64,000 nucleotides of DNA from Acidobacteriota bacterium (GCA_021791875.1 JAJYVU010000005.1:55241-119240), one strand, 5' to 3'. Positions 1 through 9,062 are shown, counted from the stretch's first letter. Made by a program: numbers and translations. Notes: generated by a model from the sequence alone, not told the origin.

Positions 1-1
1 G

Positions 2-760
2 GCAAGCGTGAGCGCGGGGCTGCGGCAGGAGATCATCAGCGGCGGGTACGACGTGACCAGCCCGATGCTCGAAGGCGGCTACTTTGTGAGGCCGCGCATC
101 AAGCTGCGCGCCGCGGCGGGGTACGGATTTCGACTGCCGACGTACCTGGATCTTTACTACAGCGACCCGACGACACTGGGGAATGCGAACCTGCAGCCTG
201 AGTCCGCATGGAATTTTGAAGGCGGCGTGGACTGGTTTGCAAGCGCGAAGTTTTTCTTTGAGTCGACGGTGTTCACCTCGCTGCAGCATCATGCGATTGA
301 CTACGTGCGCGCCAACGCGAATGAGAAGTGGCAGGCGACCAACCTGAGCAACTTCCAGTTCACGGGATGGGAGAATTCGGCAGAGTGGCGCGCGGATGAG
401 GCGAACGACATCAAGGCTTCATGGACGCTGCTGACCGGTGCGCAGAGCGCGCTGCATGGGTTGCAGTCGCGGTACGTCTTCAACTATCCGGTGAACAATG
501 CGAGTCTGGTGGGTACGCATGTGTGGAGGGCCGGATACATGATGGAGACGCGCATTGGCGTGACGGAGCGGTACGAGCAGAGTCCTTATGCGGTATGGGG
601 CATGGCCTTTGCGAAAGAGGATGGACGGCTGCGGCCTTATGTGCGGCTGAGCAACATCACGAACACGGGCTACCAGGAGATTGAAGGCGTGCAGATGCCG
701 GGCAGGGAAGTGGTGGCCGGGCTGGAGCTGTCAGTGGCGCGCAAGGCGAAGGCGAACTGA
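2..760 (+). CDS. TonB-dependent receptor, C-terminal part (cut by window start)
   Basis: This is the C-terminal end of an outer-membrane TonB-dependent receptor; the frame is open to the left edge, so the N-terminus and plug lie outside the window. The visible ~250 residues are alternating beta strands. They include the conserved segment with 'GYGFRLPTYLDLYY', 'NANLQPESAWNFEGG' and a late 'LSNITNTGYQEIEG', which are typical of BtuB/siderophore-type receptors. The GTG at position 8 is internal and is not a start. A ligand cannot be told from this part. The gene converges with the DUF3106 gene after a 69-base gap. Confidence 0.85.
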   Translation, partial: ASVSAGLRQEIISGGYDVTSPMLEGGYFVRPRIKLRAAAGYGFRLPTYLDLYYSDPTTLGNANLQPESAWNFEGGVDWFASAKFFFESTVFTSLQHHAIDYVRANANEKWQATNLSNFQFTGWENSAEWRADEANDIKASWTLLTGAQSALHGLQSRYVFNYPVNNASLVGTHVWRAGYMMETRIGVTERYEQSPYAVWGMAFAKEDGRLRPYVRLSNITNTGYQEIEGVQMPGREVVAGLELSVARKAKAN

Positions 761-829
761 GGCGATGATGGGCAGGTGGTGAGCCGGCTTGCTTCGGCAT
801 GGTCTTGAGCGCGGAGATGCGCGATGGGG

Positions 830-1552
830 TCAGTGCCGCGGCGGCTGCGGCGGGGGTGGCGGCTGCGGCGCCTGCCATGGCTGGACCGACAGCAAGCTGC
901 CGAGGATGTGGCGCTCGCGCGGAGAGTATTCAGCACGGAAGCGAGCCGAGTTGAGGATGGTCGTGCGCTCGTTGGGCGGCAAGGCGCGCAAGGTGTGAAA
1001 GGCGCTGCGGAGCTGCCGTTTGCGGGCAGGGGGCATGCGCTGGAATGCCTGAGCCGCGGCGCGGACTTCCTGCCTGCGCTCGGGTGAAAGGCGCTCGAAG
1101 GCCTCCTGCCAGGCCATCATGCGCTGGCGGACGGCGGGCGGTTGCGAGTCGAGGTAGCGAAGGCGATTGAGGACGCGCTGGCGTTGCGCGGGGCTCAGGC
1201 GGTTGAAGCCGGGCTGTTGGCGGAGTGCGCGCTCCTGCTGCTGGAAGGACATGTTCTGGTGCGTGCGGTACCACTCCGGCAGATGCTCATGGGCGGGATT
1301 CATTTGCGACCGCATGTAAGGACCGCGTTGCGGGCCACGCGGAAAATTTTCGTGATGCTGAAATCCGCCGCCCATCCGGGGGCCATGTGCTCCCATGGCG
1401 GGATGCGGTCCGCCGGGTCCGCCATGCCGGCCCCAGGGGCGCGCGTGCGCAGGCGATGAGAGCGCGAGCAGCACGGCAACGGCGGCTATCCGGAGTGCCA
1501 TGCGAGCGCAGCCGCGGCGCGCTGGGTGGGGGATGGAGCGGGTTTCATCCAT
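830..1552 (-). CDS. DUF3106 domain protein, secreted
   Basis: A 240-residue exported protein of unknown function. The start at 1552 gives a short N-tail and then a hydrophobic stretch (MALRIAAVAVLLALSSPAHA) that fits a Sec signal peptide cut after AHA. The Met at 1501 is an equally possible start, and neither has a clear Shine-Dalgarno site. The mature part has a Gly/His/Pro-rich segment and then an Arg/Gln-rich helical region repeating 'LSPAQRQRVLNRL', 'LSPERRQEVRAAAQAF' and 'LPPNERTTILNS', characteristic of DUF3106. It ends in a proline-rich tail. It lies ~200 bases downstream of the anti-sigma gene on the same strand, an arrangement that suggests one envelope-stress unit. Confidence 0.7.
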   Translation of the reverse strand: MDETRSIPHPARRGCARMALRIAAVAVLLALSSPAHARPWGRHGGPGGPHPAMGAHGPRMGGGFQHHENFPRGPQRGPYMRSQMNPAHEHLPEWYRTHQNMSFQQQERALRQQPGFNRLSPAQRQRVLNRLRYLDSQPPAVRQRMMAWQEAFERLSPERRQEVRAAAQAFQRMPPARKRQLRSAFHTLRALPPNERTTILNSARFRAEYSPRERHILGSLLSVQPWQAPQPPPPPQPPRH

Positions 1553-1755
1553 GGGCGTGGGATACGCGGGAGGGCTTGATAAACCCGGGTCGTTGCCGGG
1601 TTTCCTGCGCACCGCTCGAGGCGCCGCCGTGTGGATGAAACAGGCTCTTGCGCATCCTTTCATGTCGTTGCATCTCCAAAAGAACCAGGCTGAGTGAGTT
1701 TTCATTGAGCGGCAGCCTCTCTGCGGAGCTTGCCGGCTGGTGCCGTTTTTACCTG

Positions 1756-2271
1756 TTACATACTTCCAGCGTTGGCTGCGTTGGCGCCGCCATCGTACTG
1801 GTCGATGGCGTTCATCTGCTGGAAGACTTCGGCATTCTGATCGAGAGACTGGAGATCGCGGAGCGTGGCCGATTTGGGGATGACAACTGCCTGCCGGCTG
1901 GTCAGAGTGGCGATGCCGGCGTAGGTGCCTCCGCCAATGAGCAGCAGGATCGCCAGCGCGACGGCGGCCACGGGGCGGGGCGAGCGATTGCCGAGCAGCA
2001 TGCGCATGCGGAGGCGTTCGAGCCAGCCGGCGCGGCCGCTGGCCTGCTCTTCGCGGAGAAGTGCCTGCATGCGGACGGAGAAGTATGGGTTGACCTGGGG
2101 CGCATGCCACTCGTCGAGCAGCGCAAGGGTGGCCTGCATTTCGGCCAGCTCCCGGCGGCAGCCCGGGCAGGCGGCGAGGTGTTCGCGGGCGGCCTGTGAC
2201 GCCTTATCGGGCGCCAGCAGCATCTCCTCAAGATTGGATTTCATGTTTCGGCAAGTCATGGCATTCCTCAA
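1756..2271 (-). CDS. Zinc-finger anti-sigma factor
   Basis: A 171-residue single-pass membrane protein that probably holds the upstream ECF sigma factor inactive at the membrane. The cytoplasmic N-terminus carries the anti-sigma zinc motif H-x3-C-x2-C (His31, Cys35, Cys38 in 'REHLAACPGCRREL'). A hydrophobic segment lies at about residues 100-120, followed by a short periplasmic tail ending in Asn/Ala/Gly. The ATG at 2271 overlaps the sigma-factor stop as ATGA, so translation is likely coupled; this decided the start over downstream Met codons. Which signal releases the sigma factor is not visible. Confidence 0.85.
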   Translation of the reverse strand: MRNAMTCRNMKSNLEEMLLAPDKASQAAREHLAACPGCRRELAEMQATLALLDEWHAPQVNPYFSVRMQALLREEQASGRAGWLERLRMRMLLGNRSPRPVAAVALAILLLIGGGTYAGIATLTSRQAVVIPKSATLRDLQSLDQNAEVFQQMNAIDQYDGGANAANAGSM

Positions 2272-3167
2272 TTTTCTTCGACAAATTCCTTGAGCCGCTC
2301 CCGCAGGGTTTGATAGGCGCGGAAGAGCAGCGATTTGGTGGCGGACTCGCTCAGGTTGAGCACTTCGCCAATCTGGCGGTAGTCCAGCCCTTGATATTTA
2401 TGCATGAGCACGGCGTTGCGCTGGCGCTCGGGCAGGGCCATTACGTGTTGGCGAATGGCTTTCATCCGTTCCTGGCGGACGAGATCCTGCTCGACGCTTG
2501 GTTGGCTGTCGGCCACGTCGGGGGTGGTGCCGGTTTCCTGATCCTGCTCGTCGAGATAGACGGTGTGCGCGGTGCGTTCGTGGCGGGTGTCGCGGGCGTA
2601 ATTGACGCCGAGGTTGGTGGCGATGCGGTAAAGCCAGGTGGAGAAGCGCGCCTCGGCACGGTAGGTTTCCCGCGAACGATAGACGCGGAGGAAGACTTCC
2701 TGCGCGAGTTCTTCGGCCACGGCCTGGTTGTGCGTCATCCGGTACATGAAGTGAGTCATGGGCCGGTGATACTTTTCGACGAGCAGGTTGAAGGCGGCAT
2801 CGTCGCCAGCCCGCACACGGAGCATGATGGCCGAGTCGTTATCGAGCTGCCCGGCGTGAGCTACGGTTGGGTTGGCGGACTTAACGCTTTTGAGCGTTGC
2901 GGGATCGAGCGCAAGAGTCGCCATACTCTCTTCGACACGGCCGGGTTCCGGGAGTTGCGGCAAATTGGCATCGATTTCATGCTCATTTGGCGCGGAATCG
3001 GCGGAATTCTGCTCGCTTTCTGGGTTTGGGAGGGGCTGAGTGGGGGCGTCGTCCGGATTCAGCGCGCCGGATTCGTCTTTCCGGGGCTGAGGATTTCGCG
3101 AGGCGCGGTTCCGGCGGGAATCCCGCTGGGGGGTGTCTTGATCGGAATGGAAGTCCCCTTGAGCCAT
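2268..3167 (-). CDS. ECF RNA polymerase sigma factor (RpoE-like)
   Basis: A 299-residue sigma-70 family factor of the ECF type. Region 2 lies at about residues 115-190 ('AFNLLVEKYHRPM', 'AEELAQEVFLRVYR', 'ARFSTWLYRIATNLGVNYARD') and region 4 at about 235-290 ('ALPERQRNAVLMHKYQGLDYRQIGEVLN' region). Region 3 is absent. Most ECF factors are about 180-200 residues; this one has an extra ~110-residue N-terminal part rich in Asp, Gln, Pro and Ser that looks disordered. The ATG at 3167 is preceded by AAAAGG. A shorter product from Met82 (2924) is possible and would remove most of the extension. It is coupled to the anti-sigma gene by a 4-base overlap. Confidence 0.9.
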   Translation of the reverse strand: MAQGDFHSDQDTPQRDSRRNRASRNPQPRKDESGALNPDDAPTQPLPNPESEQNSADSAPNEHEIDANLPQLPEPGRVEESMATLALDPATLKSVKSANPTVAHAGQLDNDSAIMLRVRAGDDAAFNLLVEKYHRPMTHFMYRMTHNQAVAEELAQEVFLRVYRSRETYRAEARFSTWLYRIATNLGVNYARDTRHERTAHTVYLDEQDQETGTTPDVADSQPSVEQDLVRQERMKAIRQHVMALPERQRNAVLMHKYQGLDYRQIGEVLNLSESATKSLLFRAYQTLRERLKEFVEEN

Positions 3168-3264
3168 GCGACCGGCCTTTTGATTTTACAGGCGGGAAAG
3201 ATTGGCAAGCAGGGATGTGGATGCTAATCTAACGATGGCCGGACGGTCTGTCCGGTTCTCGCCA

Positions 3265-3339
3265 GGGCGCATAACTCAGCGGTAGAGTGCCACCTTCACA
3301 CGGTGGAAGTCGTAGGTTCGAATCCTGCTGCGCCCACCA
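3265..3339 (+). tRNA. tRNA-Val (anticodon CAC)
   Basis: The sequence folds as a complete cloverleaf: acceptor GGGCGCA pairs with TGCGCCC, the anticodon stem CCACC/GGTGG encloses loop TTCACAC, and the T arm is GTAGG-TTCGAAT-CCTGC. The anticodon is CAC, reading GUG. The 3' CCA is encoded. It stands alone, with the minus-strand sigma gene on one side and the accessory region on the other. No copy of its 3' end was found elsewhere in the window. Confidence 0.95.
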
Positions 3340-3621
3340 ATCGAATCAACAAGTTAGCGGGTCCGGACGGAGCAAAAAGGTCCAATTAGAAGGTCGTGGG
3401 TCCATTAAGGGTCCAATAGCCTATGCTGCTTTCCCTTTTGGCTCTTGTTGCTGCGTGTCCGCGAAGAGCGCTGCCACTCTGGCCTGTGCGAGGCGTTTGT
3501 CTTCGGTAACGGATTCCGTGTCCGAATTCGTCGCCGTTGACCAGTTTTGATGCCCTCCTATCGGATTTTCAGGATTAACAAGTTGCCGGCTTTGCCAAAT
3601 GCAGGCGCATGGAATATCGCG

Positions 3622-5715
3622 CTATGCATGCAGCACAAAGCGGAACCGCATGTTTTCTCCGTACCACATGACGTAGTTTGTTCCCCACGCATTATTCAGC
3701 AAGCAGCAGTGGATGCCAGTGGAGAGGTCGGGTTGGGCGAGAGAGAAATTCAACGGCGACTTATGGCCCAGCGCAACCACGGGCGCATCGATCGTTTCTA
3801 CATAGAATTTGTCTTCAGGAGAGTTGTACTCGAAGCCAGAGGAGAGGGCATGCATATGCCGGCCACCGCCTACCGCGACGTCGAATGGGGAAACGCGTTC
3901 ATCAAGTTTGTGGAGCAACCAACCGTGCTGATCAGCGACTATGGGATTAAAGTCCAGCCAGAGGGCTTCCGGCATACGTGTGGCGGTCTTCTCGAACCAG
4001 TAAAAGTGAATGTGGACAAGAGGCTCGCGTCTGGGCAGGAATAGTTCGAGAAACATTTTTCGCGGAAATGCGGCCCGACCGGAGTGGAGTGCTTCCGGGT
4101 CGACAATTGTAAGTTGCGCGAGAACTCTGTGGCCCTCCTGGCTCTGCTCGTAGTGAATGTTGGTAAGGCTGGGAAACCAGTCCTGATTTCTGGCGCCGAA
4201 GAGCTCGATATTCGGTTTCCCGAAGTCTTTCTTCGTCCATGAGGCATGGCGGATCAGATATTTTGTACGGTAAGTCGTGTAGTCTTCCTGCGAGAGCGTC
4301 TGATAGGAAAAGAGAGCCAGTGGATGTGCCTGCGACGCCCATTCGCGCCCAGTCTTCTTGTTGCGGAGACGAGAGATAGCGCCCGTTTTCGGGTCCAAGG
4401 CGATGGCGAAATGTTCGGCGTCGATTACATCGCCGGGTTGCACGCGTACCGGGTGGTAGAGCCTGGGTTCTTTTGCATCCAGTGCGCTGATGCGGGATTC
4501 AGCCTGTTCGCGGAGGGCCGAGGGAAGAGTAGCTATCCCTCTGAATAGATCGTTGCGCTTTTCTTCCCAACTGAACTGCACCACTTCATAGTTCTTAGTG
4601 TGCAAGACGGACGCCAAGGCGCGGGGAGTGTAATGGTCGTAGTCGAGCCATTTCTTGATGTCTACTCCCCAAGTGTGCTCTGCTTCCAGAAGCATGTAAG
4701 CAAGAAGGGCAAGGTCGGTTTTCCCGCCCAAAATCAGTGTGCCTTCTTCGATCCAGCTTTTGCGGAGCCGGGACAGTTCGCGATAACGCGCGACTTTCAA
4801 GGGATCACTGGCGGCACCGTAAATCCAGGTATCCCCAATTTCTTCGGTAACTACGGGAAAAGCATGGCTATATGGAGCGACCGCATTGGCAATCTCTGTG
4901 AGATTGGTTGGAATCACTTCCGCATTGGGATACCGTGATTTGAGCCCGGAGTAAATGCCGGCAATCTCTGCCGGAGTATGTGGGCCGCTGTTGTCGTTGC
5001 GGACAATGATAGCTACGGCTATGTCGGCTCCCGGAATGCGCGCAACCGTTCCGTAATCGTGGTGGTACAGCATAGGCAGCGTTGTTCCCGTGGAATCTCT
5101 CCACCGGAAGAACAACGGAACTTTGGCGGGCATGCTTCCACTATTGACACCGATGTCCAGGAAACTGACGCCCTGGGAAACGATGGGAGTGATGAGTCCG
5201 CGAGTGTGCCCTGGGACATCCGTCATCTTTGCTCCCGTTGTTACACGGCCGAACCGTTTGTCGAGCGCTTTGGAAAGACCAATGCTTGCCGAAATCTGGG
5301 AAGTGTCCATCAACTCTGTTTCCCAGTTAAAGGGCAGTGCAAACCATGCAATATCCCCTCGCAAAATGGCCTGGTCCATCCGCTTGCGCTCTGCTGTCGT
5401 GGCCTGCTCCAGATATTCGTAGAGCAGCCATGATCCAGTAGTCCATACATACCGGCTGGGGCCGCTGCGGCGCATCTCTTCTGCGACTTGAATGGCCCGA
5501 GGGAAATAGTCATGGAAGTAAAGATCGATAATCGCGGTCTGTGTATTGAGAAAGCCGGCATCGAAATGGCACATGAACATGGCCAGGACGCGCTTTACCT
5601 GGGGGTCGGGTTTGGATGGTGGGACGGGTGAAACAGCACTCAGCGGATCGCCGCGCATAGCGGCGGTGGTTCCACAAACGGCTACGACGGACGCTATAAA
5701 GTTGCGGCGATTCAT
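3622..5715 (-). CDS. Secreted DUF5054-like protein (GH38-like fold)
   Basis: A 697-residue exported protein resembling the DUF5054 family, whose N-terminal half is related to glycoside hydrolase family 38 barrels. The start at 5715 is chosen because it has AAAGAGAG just upstream and begins a Tat-like signal, 'MNRRNFIASVVAVCGTTAA'. Family-like segments follow: 'CHFDAGFLNTQTAIIDLYF', 'RYVWTTGSWLLYEYL', 'TDVPGHTRGLITPIVSQG' and 'GEEIGDTWIYG'-like sequence. The second half is beta-rich and ends 'YGENMRFRFVLHA'. No activity has been recognised from sequence alone. Its place beside the GH79-like gene suggests a role in breaking down the same glycoside. It lies downstream of that gene on the same strand, with a 148-base gap. 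Confidence 0.7.
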   Translation of the reverse strand: MNRRNFIASVVAVCGTTAAMRGDPLSAVSPVPPSKPDPQVKRVLAMFMCHFDAGFLNTQTAIIDLYFHDYFPRAIQVAEEMRRSGPSRYVWTTGSWLLYEYLEQATTAERKRMDQAILRGDIAWFALPFNWETELMDTSQISASIGLSKALDKRFGRVTTGAKMTDVPGHTRGLITPIVSQGVSFLDIGVNSGSMPAKVPLFFRWRDSTGTTLPMLYHHDYGTVARIPGADIAVAIIVRNDNSGPHTPAEIAGIYSGLKSRYPNAEVIPTNLTEIANAVAPYSHAFPVVTEEIGDTWIYGAASDPLKVARYRELSRLRKSWIEEGTLILGGKTDLALLAYMLLEAEHTWGVDIKKWLDYDHYTPRALASVLHTKNYEVVQFSWEEKRNDLFRGIATLPSALREQAESRISALDAKEPRLYHPVRVQPGDVIDAEHFAIALDPKTGAISRLRNKKTGREWASQAHPLALFSYQTLSQEDYTTYRTKYLIRHASWTKKDFGKPNIELFGARNQDWFPSLTNIHYEQSQEGHRVLAQLTIVDPEALHSGRAAFPRKMFLELFLPRREPLVHIHFYWFEKTATRMPEALWLDFNPIVADQHGWLLHKLDERVSPFDVAVGGGRHMHALSSGFEYNSPEDKFYVETIDAPVVALGHKSPLNFSLAQPDLSTGIHCCLLNNAWGTNYVMWYGENMRFRFVLHA

Positions 5716-5842
5716 AATGCTCTCTTTCTGCCCCAATAGATTCGAATAGAGCCGAGCCGATGCGAACCCGAAATTTTGAGTGGCCCCGCATTTGCTGAGC
5801 TGCATTGCCGTCAGCCTGACGGAATGAAATAAATTTCAGGTG

Positions 5843-5857
5843 TGCAAGATTCTTGCA
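5843..5857. promoter_or_regulatory. Inverted repeat TGCAAG-N3-CTTGCA
   Basis: A 6-base inverted repeat with a 3-base centre lies 128 bases upstream of the DUF5054-like start and 7 bases past the GH79-like stop. It could be an operator for the downstream gene. It is too short and lacks a T-run, so a terminator is unlikely. No second copy was noticed in the window. Confidence 0.25.
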
Positions 5858-5863
5858 ACGTTT

Positions 5864-8593
5864 CTAATTCACCTGCCCCTCGTGTGAATAAAATCGGATT
5901 CCCTTTTCGCCGAGGTCTATCCATCCATTCCAATGCGGGCCTGAACTCAACTGCCAGTTTGACCATACATCTCCGTTCGGCCCAATCGTAAAGATCTGAA
6001 TGCGGCCGACAGAGGTGCTGCTTCCGACGAGGCGCGGATGCAATTCGCTACCACCAATATCCGTCCATTTATCTCCAAAGGTGCTCGTTGGAAGATCGTC
6101 TTGTGTCAAACTCCAGAGATGATGCGGCGCCGAAGCGGCGATTCCCAGCAGTACCAAATAGCCATTTCGGTTCTGGTCTACGACGAAACCCGGCTCCAGG
6201 TTTTTTCCAGGGAGACTTTCCCAACCGTGCCAGGCTCCGCCCGGGGTGGTTTGCCAGTTGTGCCAGATGCGGCCGCTGGCGTCTATGCCGAAGATTTCGA
6301 TTCGTCCGTCGAGATTTCTGGCGACTGCCAATTGTGACTGAAGGCGAGGTCCAGGCAGGGCAGCCCACCCGCTCCAGTCATCCTCGTTGATTTGCGTGTT
6401 CGACCACACATGCCCACCGAGGCCGACACCGAAGACTTCGAGATTTCCGTTGAGGTTTTGTCCGACTGCGTATCCAGCCTGAATGGACTTATCGCGAAGC
6501 TCCGTCCACCCCGACCATGCAGCTTCCGGAGCGTATTCGCTGCTTACGTAAAGCTTGCCATTCTTCGCGATACCAAAAATGCTGAGACTTCCGTCTACGT
6601 TCCGTTCAGCGGCCAGATGGCGGAGGTTTGGGCCGTTCATGGCAGACCATGAACCCCAGGGTCCGTCTGGGACGCGCTGGCGAATGTATTCAACCCGGCC
6701 ATGTGAAGCGGGTGCGAATATTTCCAGCGTATTGTCTTGATTACGAGCGACGACGACGCCAGGATGAGCGGGCATTCCGCTCGGCAGATCATTCCAGAGT
6801 TTCTGCCTGGCTGCAGTAGTGCTCGGTCGTTCGGCAGGGTCGTGCCGAAGGAACGTCATTACACCGTCTGGCAACACACCGAAGAGATGAAGCGCCCCGT
6901 CCTGATAGTGACTGACTGGTCCTGTATTTTCACCTGTGGCGCGAATCTTCACGATTGCCGCAGTTGAGGGCGGGACGGTTATCACAACTCGGCCGTCTCT
7001 CTCGGGACTCATGGGAGTCCAATGGCCAAGCCACCGGGAATAGTTGGTAATTCGAGAGCCCCCGATTGTTGCCGACTTCAAAGATGGGTCGCCGGGGTGG
7101 CCGTCGGTCATTAGCATAGATGCGACACTGGCCGCGTCTAAGTGTTCTGGAAGGATAGATACTCTGGTAGAACGAGATGTTAGTGCTCCGCTGGTCTTGT
7201 TAATGATCGTGACATAAAGGTCTCGCCCTGCACGGACGCCGTATGCGGTGACATTCATGTGGTCAGGATTGGAGATCGCGACGGGCTCGACATAACCGTG
7301 TCCACCGAGAGTGAAGGCTTTAATACCATACCCCTTTGGCGTGATCCGGTATCTGGAACAGGGGGAAGGGCTGCACTGAGAAGATCCGCGCACGAGATTG
7401 ATGGGGACGATTGTGTCCGTATAGATCCACGGGTTGTTGTGAAAGTTGACGCCACTGGCGCCGTGAGCCGCCCACCAATGCATGAAATCGAGAGCCCAGA
7501 GGGCAGAGGCGAACGCGTTACTTGTTCCTGGAACTCCGCCGAGAAAGTCGTTAGCCTCAGTCAGCCTGTAGTGGATGCCCATTGCGAGGAGAGGTGCGAG
7601 GTTGTGTTGATACAGCCATGGGTAGGGAGTGTAGACAAGACCGTTGGTCCTGCCTGGTCCGCAGGCATTCTGAGGCGCACTGGGTTCCGAATCAATTGAG
7701 TTGCCATCTACCCAATTGGTGGACAGCATATCTTGAATAGCCTGTTTCGAGTTGAGGGTATAGGTGGTTTTTGGTGTTCCGCAACGGACGGTGAATCCAT
7801 GCCCTACATAGAAATGTTGAAGAGCCAGCGCAATGTCTCCATCGCGCTGGGTCGCTGCAGCGAATGCCTGAGTCCAGGAAACCCGAGAAGATGGGTCAGG
7901 CACATCCGTCGCAGGCGTGTAGGCTCCGGTATCCGGCCCTGAAAGCCTGGCGTTCGGCACTTCTTTTCGGATTGCGGTCGCAAACTTTTCCCAGTCGGCG
8001 AGATAGGACGGAAATGCAGAGCCGGGTACGCCGGGAGAGGCCTCGTAGATCGCAGGATCCAGTCTGTGGTATGAATGCCAGTCCGGCTCGTTTCCAATGG
8101 CAAATGAGTCGAGGCTGGTTCGATAATGCCTCCAGATCCACTGCGCGGTGTCAGCATCCTCTGTAACCAGATTGGGATGAAAGCATCCCCGCGGGTTGAG
8201 CAAGCGCAAGGAATAGATAACCTTCACGCCAGCTTTCTGTGCGAAGGTAAACAGTTGACGTACATCTGCGTGAGATGGAATCGGAGTGCGGCACATACCT
8301 GAACCAGCGAATCCATCTACTGTGCCTCCACCGACCCGAATGTTACGGACGCCGAGGTTCTGAAGCAAGGTAATTAGGCTGGTGTTTCTCGGAGTGAAGA
8401 AGTACCCGGCAACGCCATATCGATCAGGCAGCATGCTTGCTGTCTCGAATCCGATTCCGGCAAAAGCGGGGGGGATTGCGTGGGCATGAGATAACGTCGA
8501 AATTCTAAGGGTGATACCAACCTGGGCAACCGCGACGGATGAGAGCAGAAAAACTATTGCAAACAGCTCAGTGGATTTTCTGATCGTCAACAT
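5864..8593 (-). CDS. Secreted GH79-like glycosidase with C-terminal WSGW-repeat propeller (copy 1)
   Basis: A 909-residue exported enzyme. Residues 1-23 are a Sec signal peptide. Residues ~35-470 match the GH79 (beta-glucuronidase/heparanase) catalytic barrel: 'NIRVGGGTVDGF', the acid/base motif 'FAIGNEPDW' with Glu169, and the nucleophile region 'HYRLTEANDF' with Glu346, followed by 'ASALWALDFMHWW' and 'GVNFHNNPW'. A beta domain follows to ~570. Residues ~590-900 hold about seven repeats of 45-50 residues of the type 'G.LEVFGVG..G.VW....W.GW..LPG', resembling PLL-type seven-bladed lectin propellers. GH79 enzymes usually act on beta-glucuronides. Here the linked catabolic genes point to a sulfonated sugar, which is an inference. 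It is paralogous to the gene at 23592 and is expressed from the promoter/operator at 8705-8758. Confidence 0.8.
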   Translation of the reverse strand: MLTIRKSTELFAIVFLLSSVAVAQVGITLRISTLSHAHAIPPAFAGIGFETASMLPDRYGVAGYFFTPRNTSLITLLQNLGVRNIRVGGGTVDGFAGSGMCRTPIPSHADVRQLFTFAQKAGVKVIYSLRLLNPRGCFHPNLVTEDADTAQWIWRHYRTSLDSFAIGNEPDWHSYHRLDPAIYEASPGVPGSAFPSYLADWEKFATAIRKEVPNARLSGPDTGAYTPATDVPDPSSRVSWTQAFAAATQRDGDIALALQHFYVGHGFTVRCGTPKTTYTLNSKQAIQDMLSTNWVDGNSIDSEPSAPQNACGPGRTNGLVYTPYPWLYQHNLAPLLAMGIHYRLTEANDFLGGVPGTSNAFASALWALDFMHWWAAHGASGVNFHNNPWIYTDTIVPINLVRGSSQCSPSPCSRYRITPKGYGIKAFTLGGHGYVEPVAISNPDHMNVTAYGVRAGRDLYVTIINKTSGALTSRSTRVSILPEHLDAASVASMLMTDGHPGDPSLKSATIGGSRITNYSRWLGHWTPMSPERDGRVVITVPPSTAAIVKIRATGENTGPVSHYQDGALHLFGVLPDGVMTFLRHDPAERPSTTAARQKLWNDLPSGMPAHPGVVVARNQDNTLEIFAPASHGRVEYIRQRVPDGPWGSWSAMNGPNLRHLAAERNVDGSLSIFGIAKNGKLYVSSEYAPEAAWSGWTELRDKSIQAGYAVGQNLNGNLEVFGVGLGGHVWSNTQINEDDWSGWAALPGPRLQSQLAVARNLDGRIEIFGIDASGRIWHNWQTTPGGAWHGWESLPGKNLEPGFVVDQNRNGYLVLLGIAASAPHHLWSLTQDDLPTSTFGDKWTDIGGSELHPRLVGSSTSVGRIQIFTIGPNGDVWSNWQLSSGPHWNGWIDLGEKGIRFYSHEGQVN

Positions 8594-8704
8594 TTCAACT
8601 TTCCAATCCCGGAAGCAATCGCTCTCTGCATTGGATGGGCATAAGGCTGGGCGTGATTGGCACGAGAAATTTCTGATTCATGGGCGCTGCGCCAGCAATA
8701 AAAC

Positions 8705-8724
8705 GATCGTAATCGATTACGATC
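8705..8724. promoter_or_regulatory. 20-bp perfect palindrome, LacI-type operator
   Basis: GATCGTAATCGATTACGATC is a perfect palindrome centred on CG, the usual centre of LacI/CcpA-family operators. It overlaps the expected transcription start of the GH79-like gene, a position suited to repression. Its core AATCGATT is shared with the repeated element at 9036-9056 and 19539-19559. No LacI-family gene was found in the window, so the cognate regulator would be elsewhere. Confidence 0.6.
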
Positions 8725-8728
8725 CTAA

Positions 8729-8758
8729 AATTTAGTTAGAGTGGCGCCTAATTGTCAA
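8729..8758 (-). promoter_or_regulatory. Predicted sigma-70 promoter of the GH79-like gene
   Basis: On the minus strand TTGACA (8758-8753, perfect -35) is followed after 18 bases by TAAATT (8734-8729). The -10 fits TATAAT at four of six positions. Transcription would start near 8722, inside the palindrome at 8705-8724, giving a leader of about 130 bases before the GH79-like start. The rest of the 547-base gap between the divergent genes shows no other gene. Confidence 0.55.
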
Positions 8759-9033
8759 GGGGAGGATGTTTGTCAATGTTTTCGCAAGGGGAACGACCAG
8801 CGTGTCTGCCGGGCAAACGGGCTGGCCGTTGGATGGCCACAGCAGGGGGAACGGAGCGCTCTGCAACTGTATGAGCCCGCTGTTCACATGGTGCGAGGCC
8901 GTCGCGTTCATGATGGCAAAGCACAGATTTCGTCGCCCGCCGGTCGCGACATTAGAAAGCTGCGCCCCTTTACGGCGAACGGAGGGAGGCGGTCTGGATC
9001 ATCAGATTTGCCCATCCTAATCCTAAGTTCGTG

Positions 9034-9062
9034 TTGACAATCGACGCCAATCGATTAGACTT
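9034..9062 (+). promoter_or_regulatory. Predicted promoter of the sulfosugar operon
   Basis: TTGACA (9034-9039) is followed after 17 bases by TAGACT (9057-9062, four of six to consensus). The spacer is filled by the repeated operator-like element (9036-9056), so a bound protein would block RNA polymerase. The first gene starts at 9141, leaving a leader of about 70 bases. Confidence 0.5.
9036..9056 (+). repeat. 21-bp repeated operator-like element, copy 1
   Basis: A 21-base sequence identical to 19539-19559. It contains AATCGACGCCAATCGATT, so AATCGA occurs twice, 10 bases apart, and the second copy extends into the palindrome AATCGATT. This copy lies between the -35 and -10 hexamers of the operon promoter. 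The other lies just past the start site of the TonB receptor promoter. Confidence 0.7.

Noticed and set aside
2196..3227. Long plus-strand frame opposite the sigma factor
   Set aside because: No family resemblance. The opposite strand encodes a clear ECF sigma factor coupled to its anti-sigma gene.
3340..3621. Possible integrase remnant next to tRNA-Val
   Set aside because: A minus-strand frame ending at 3421 is open for about 60 codons, but no tyrosine-recombinase motif, start or direct repeat of the tRNA end could be seen.
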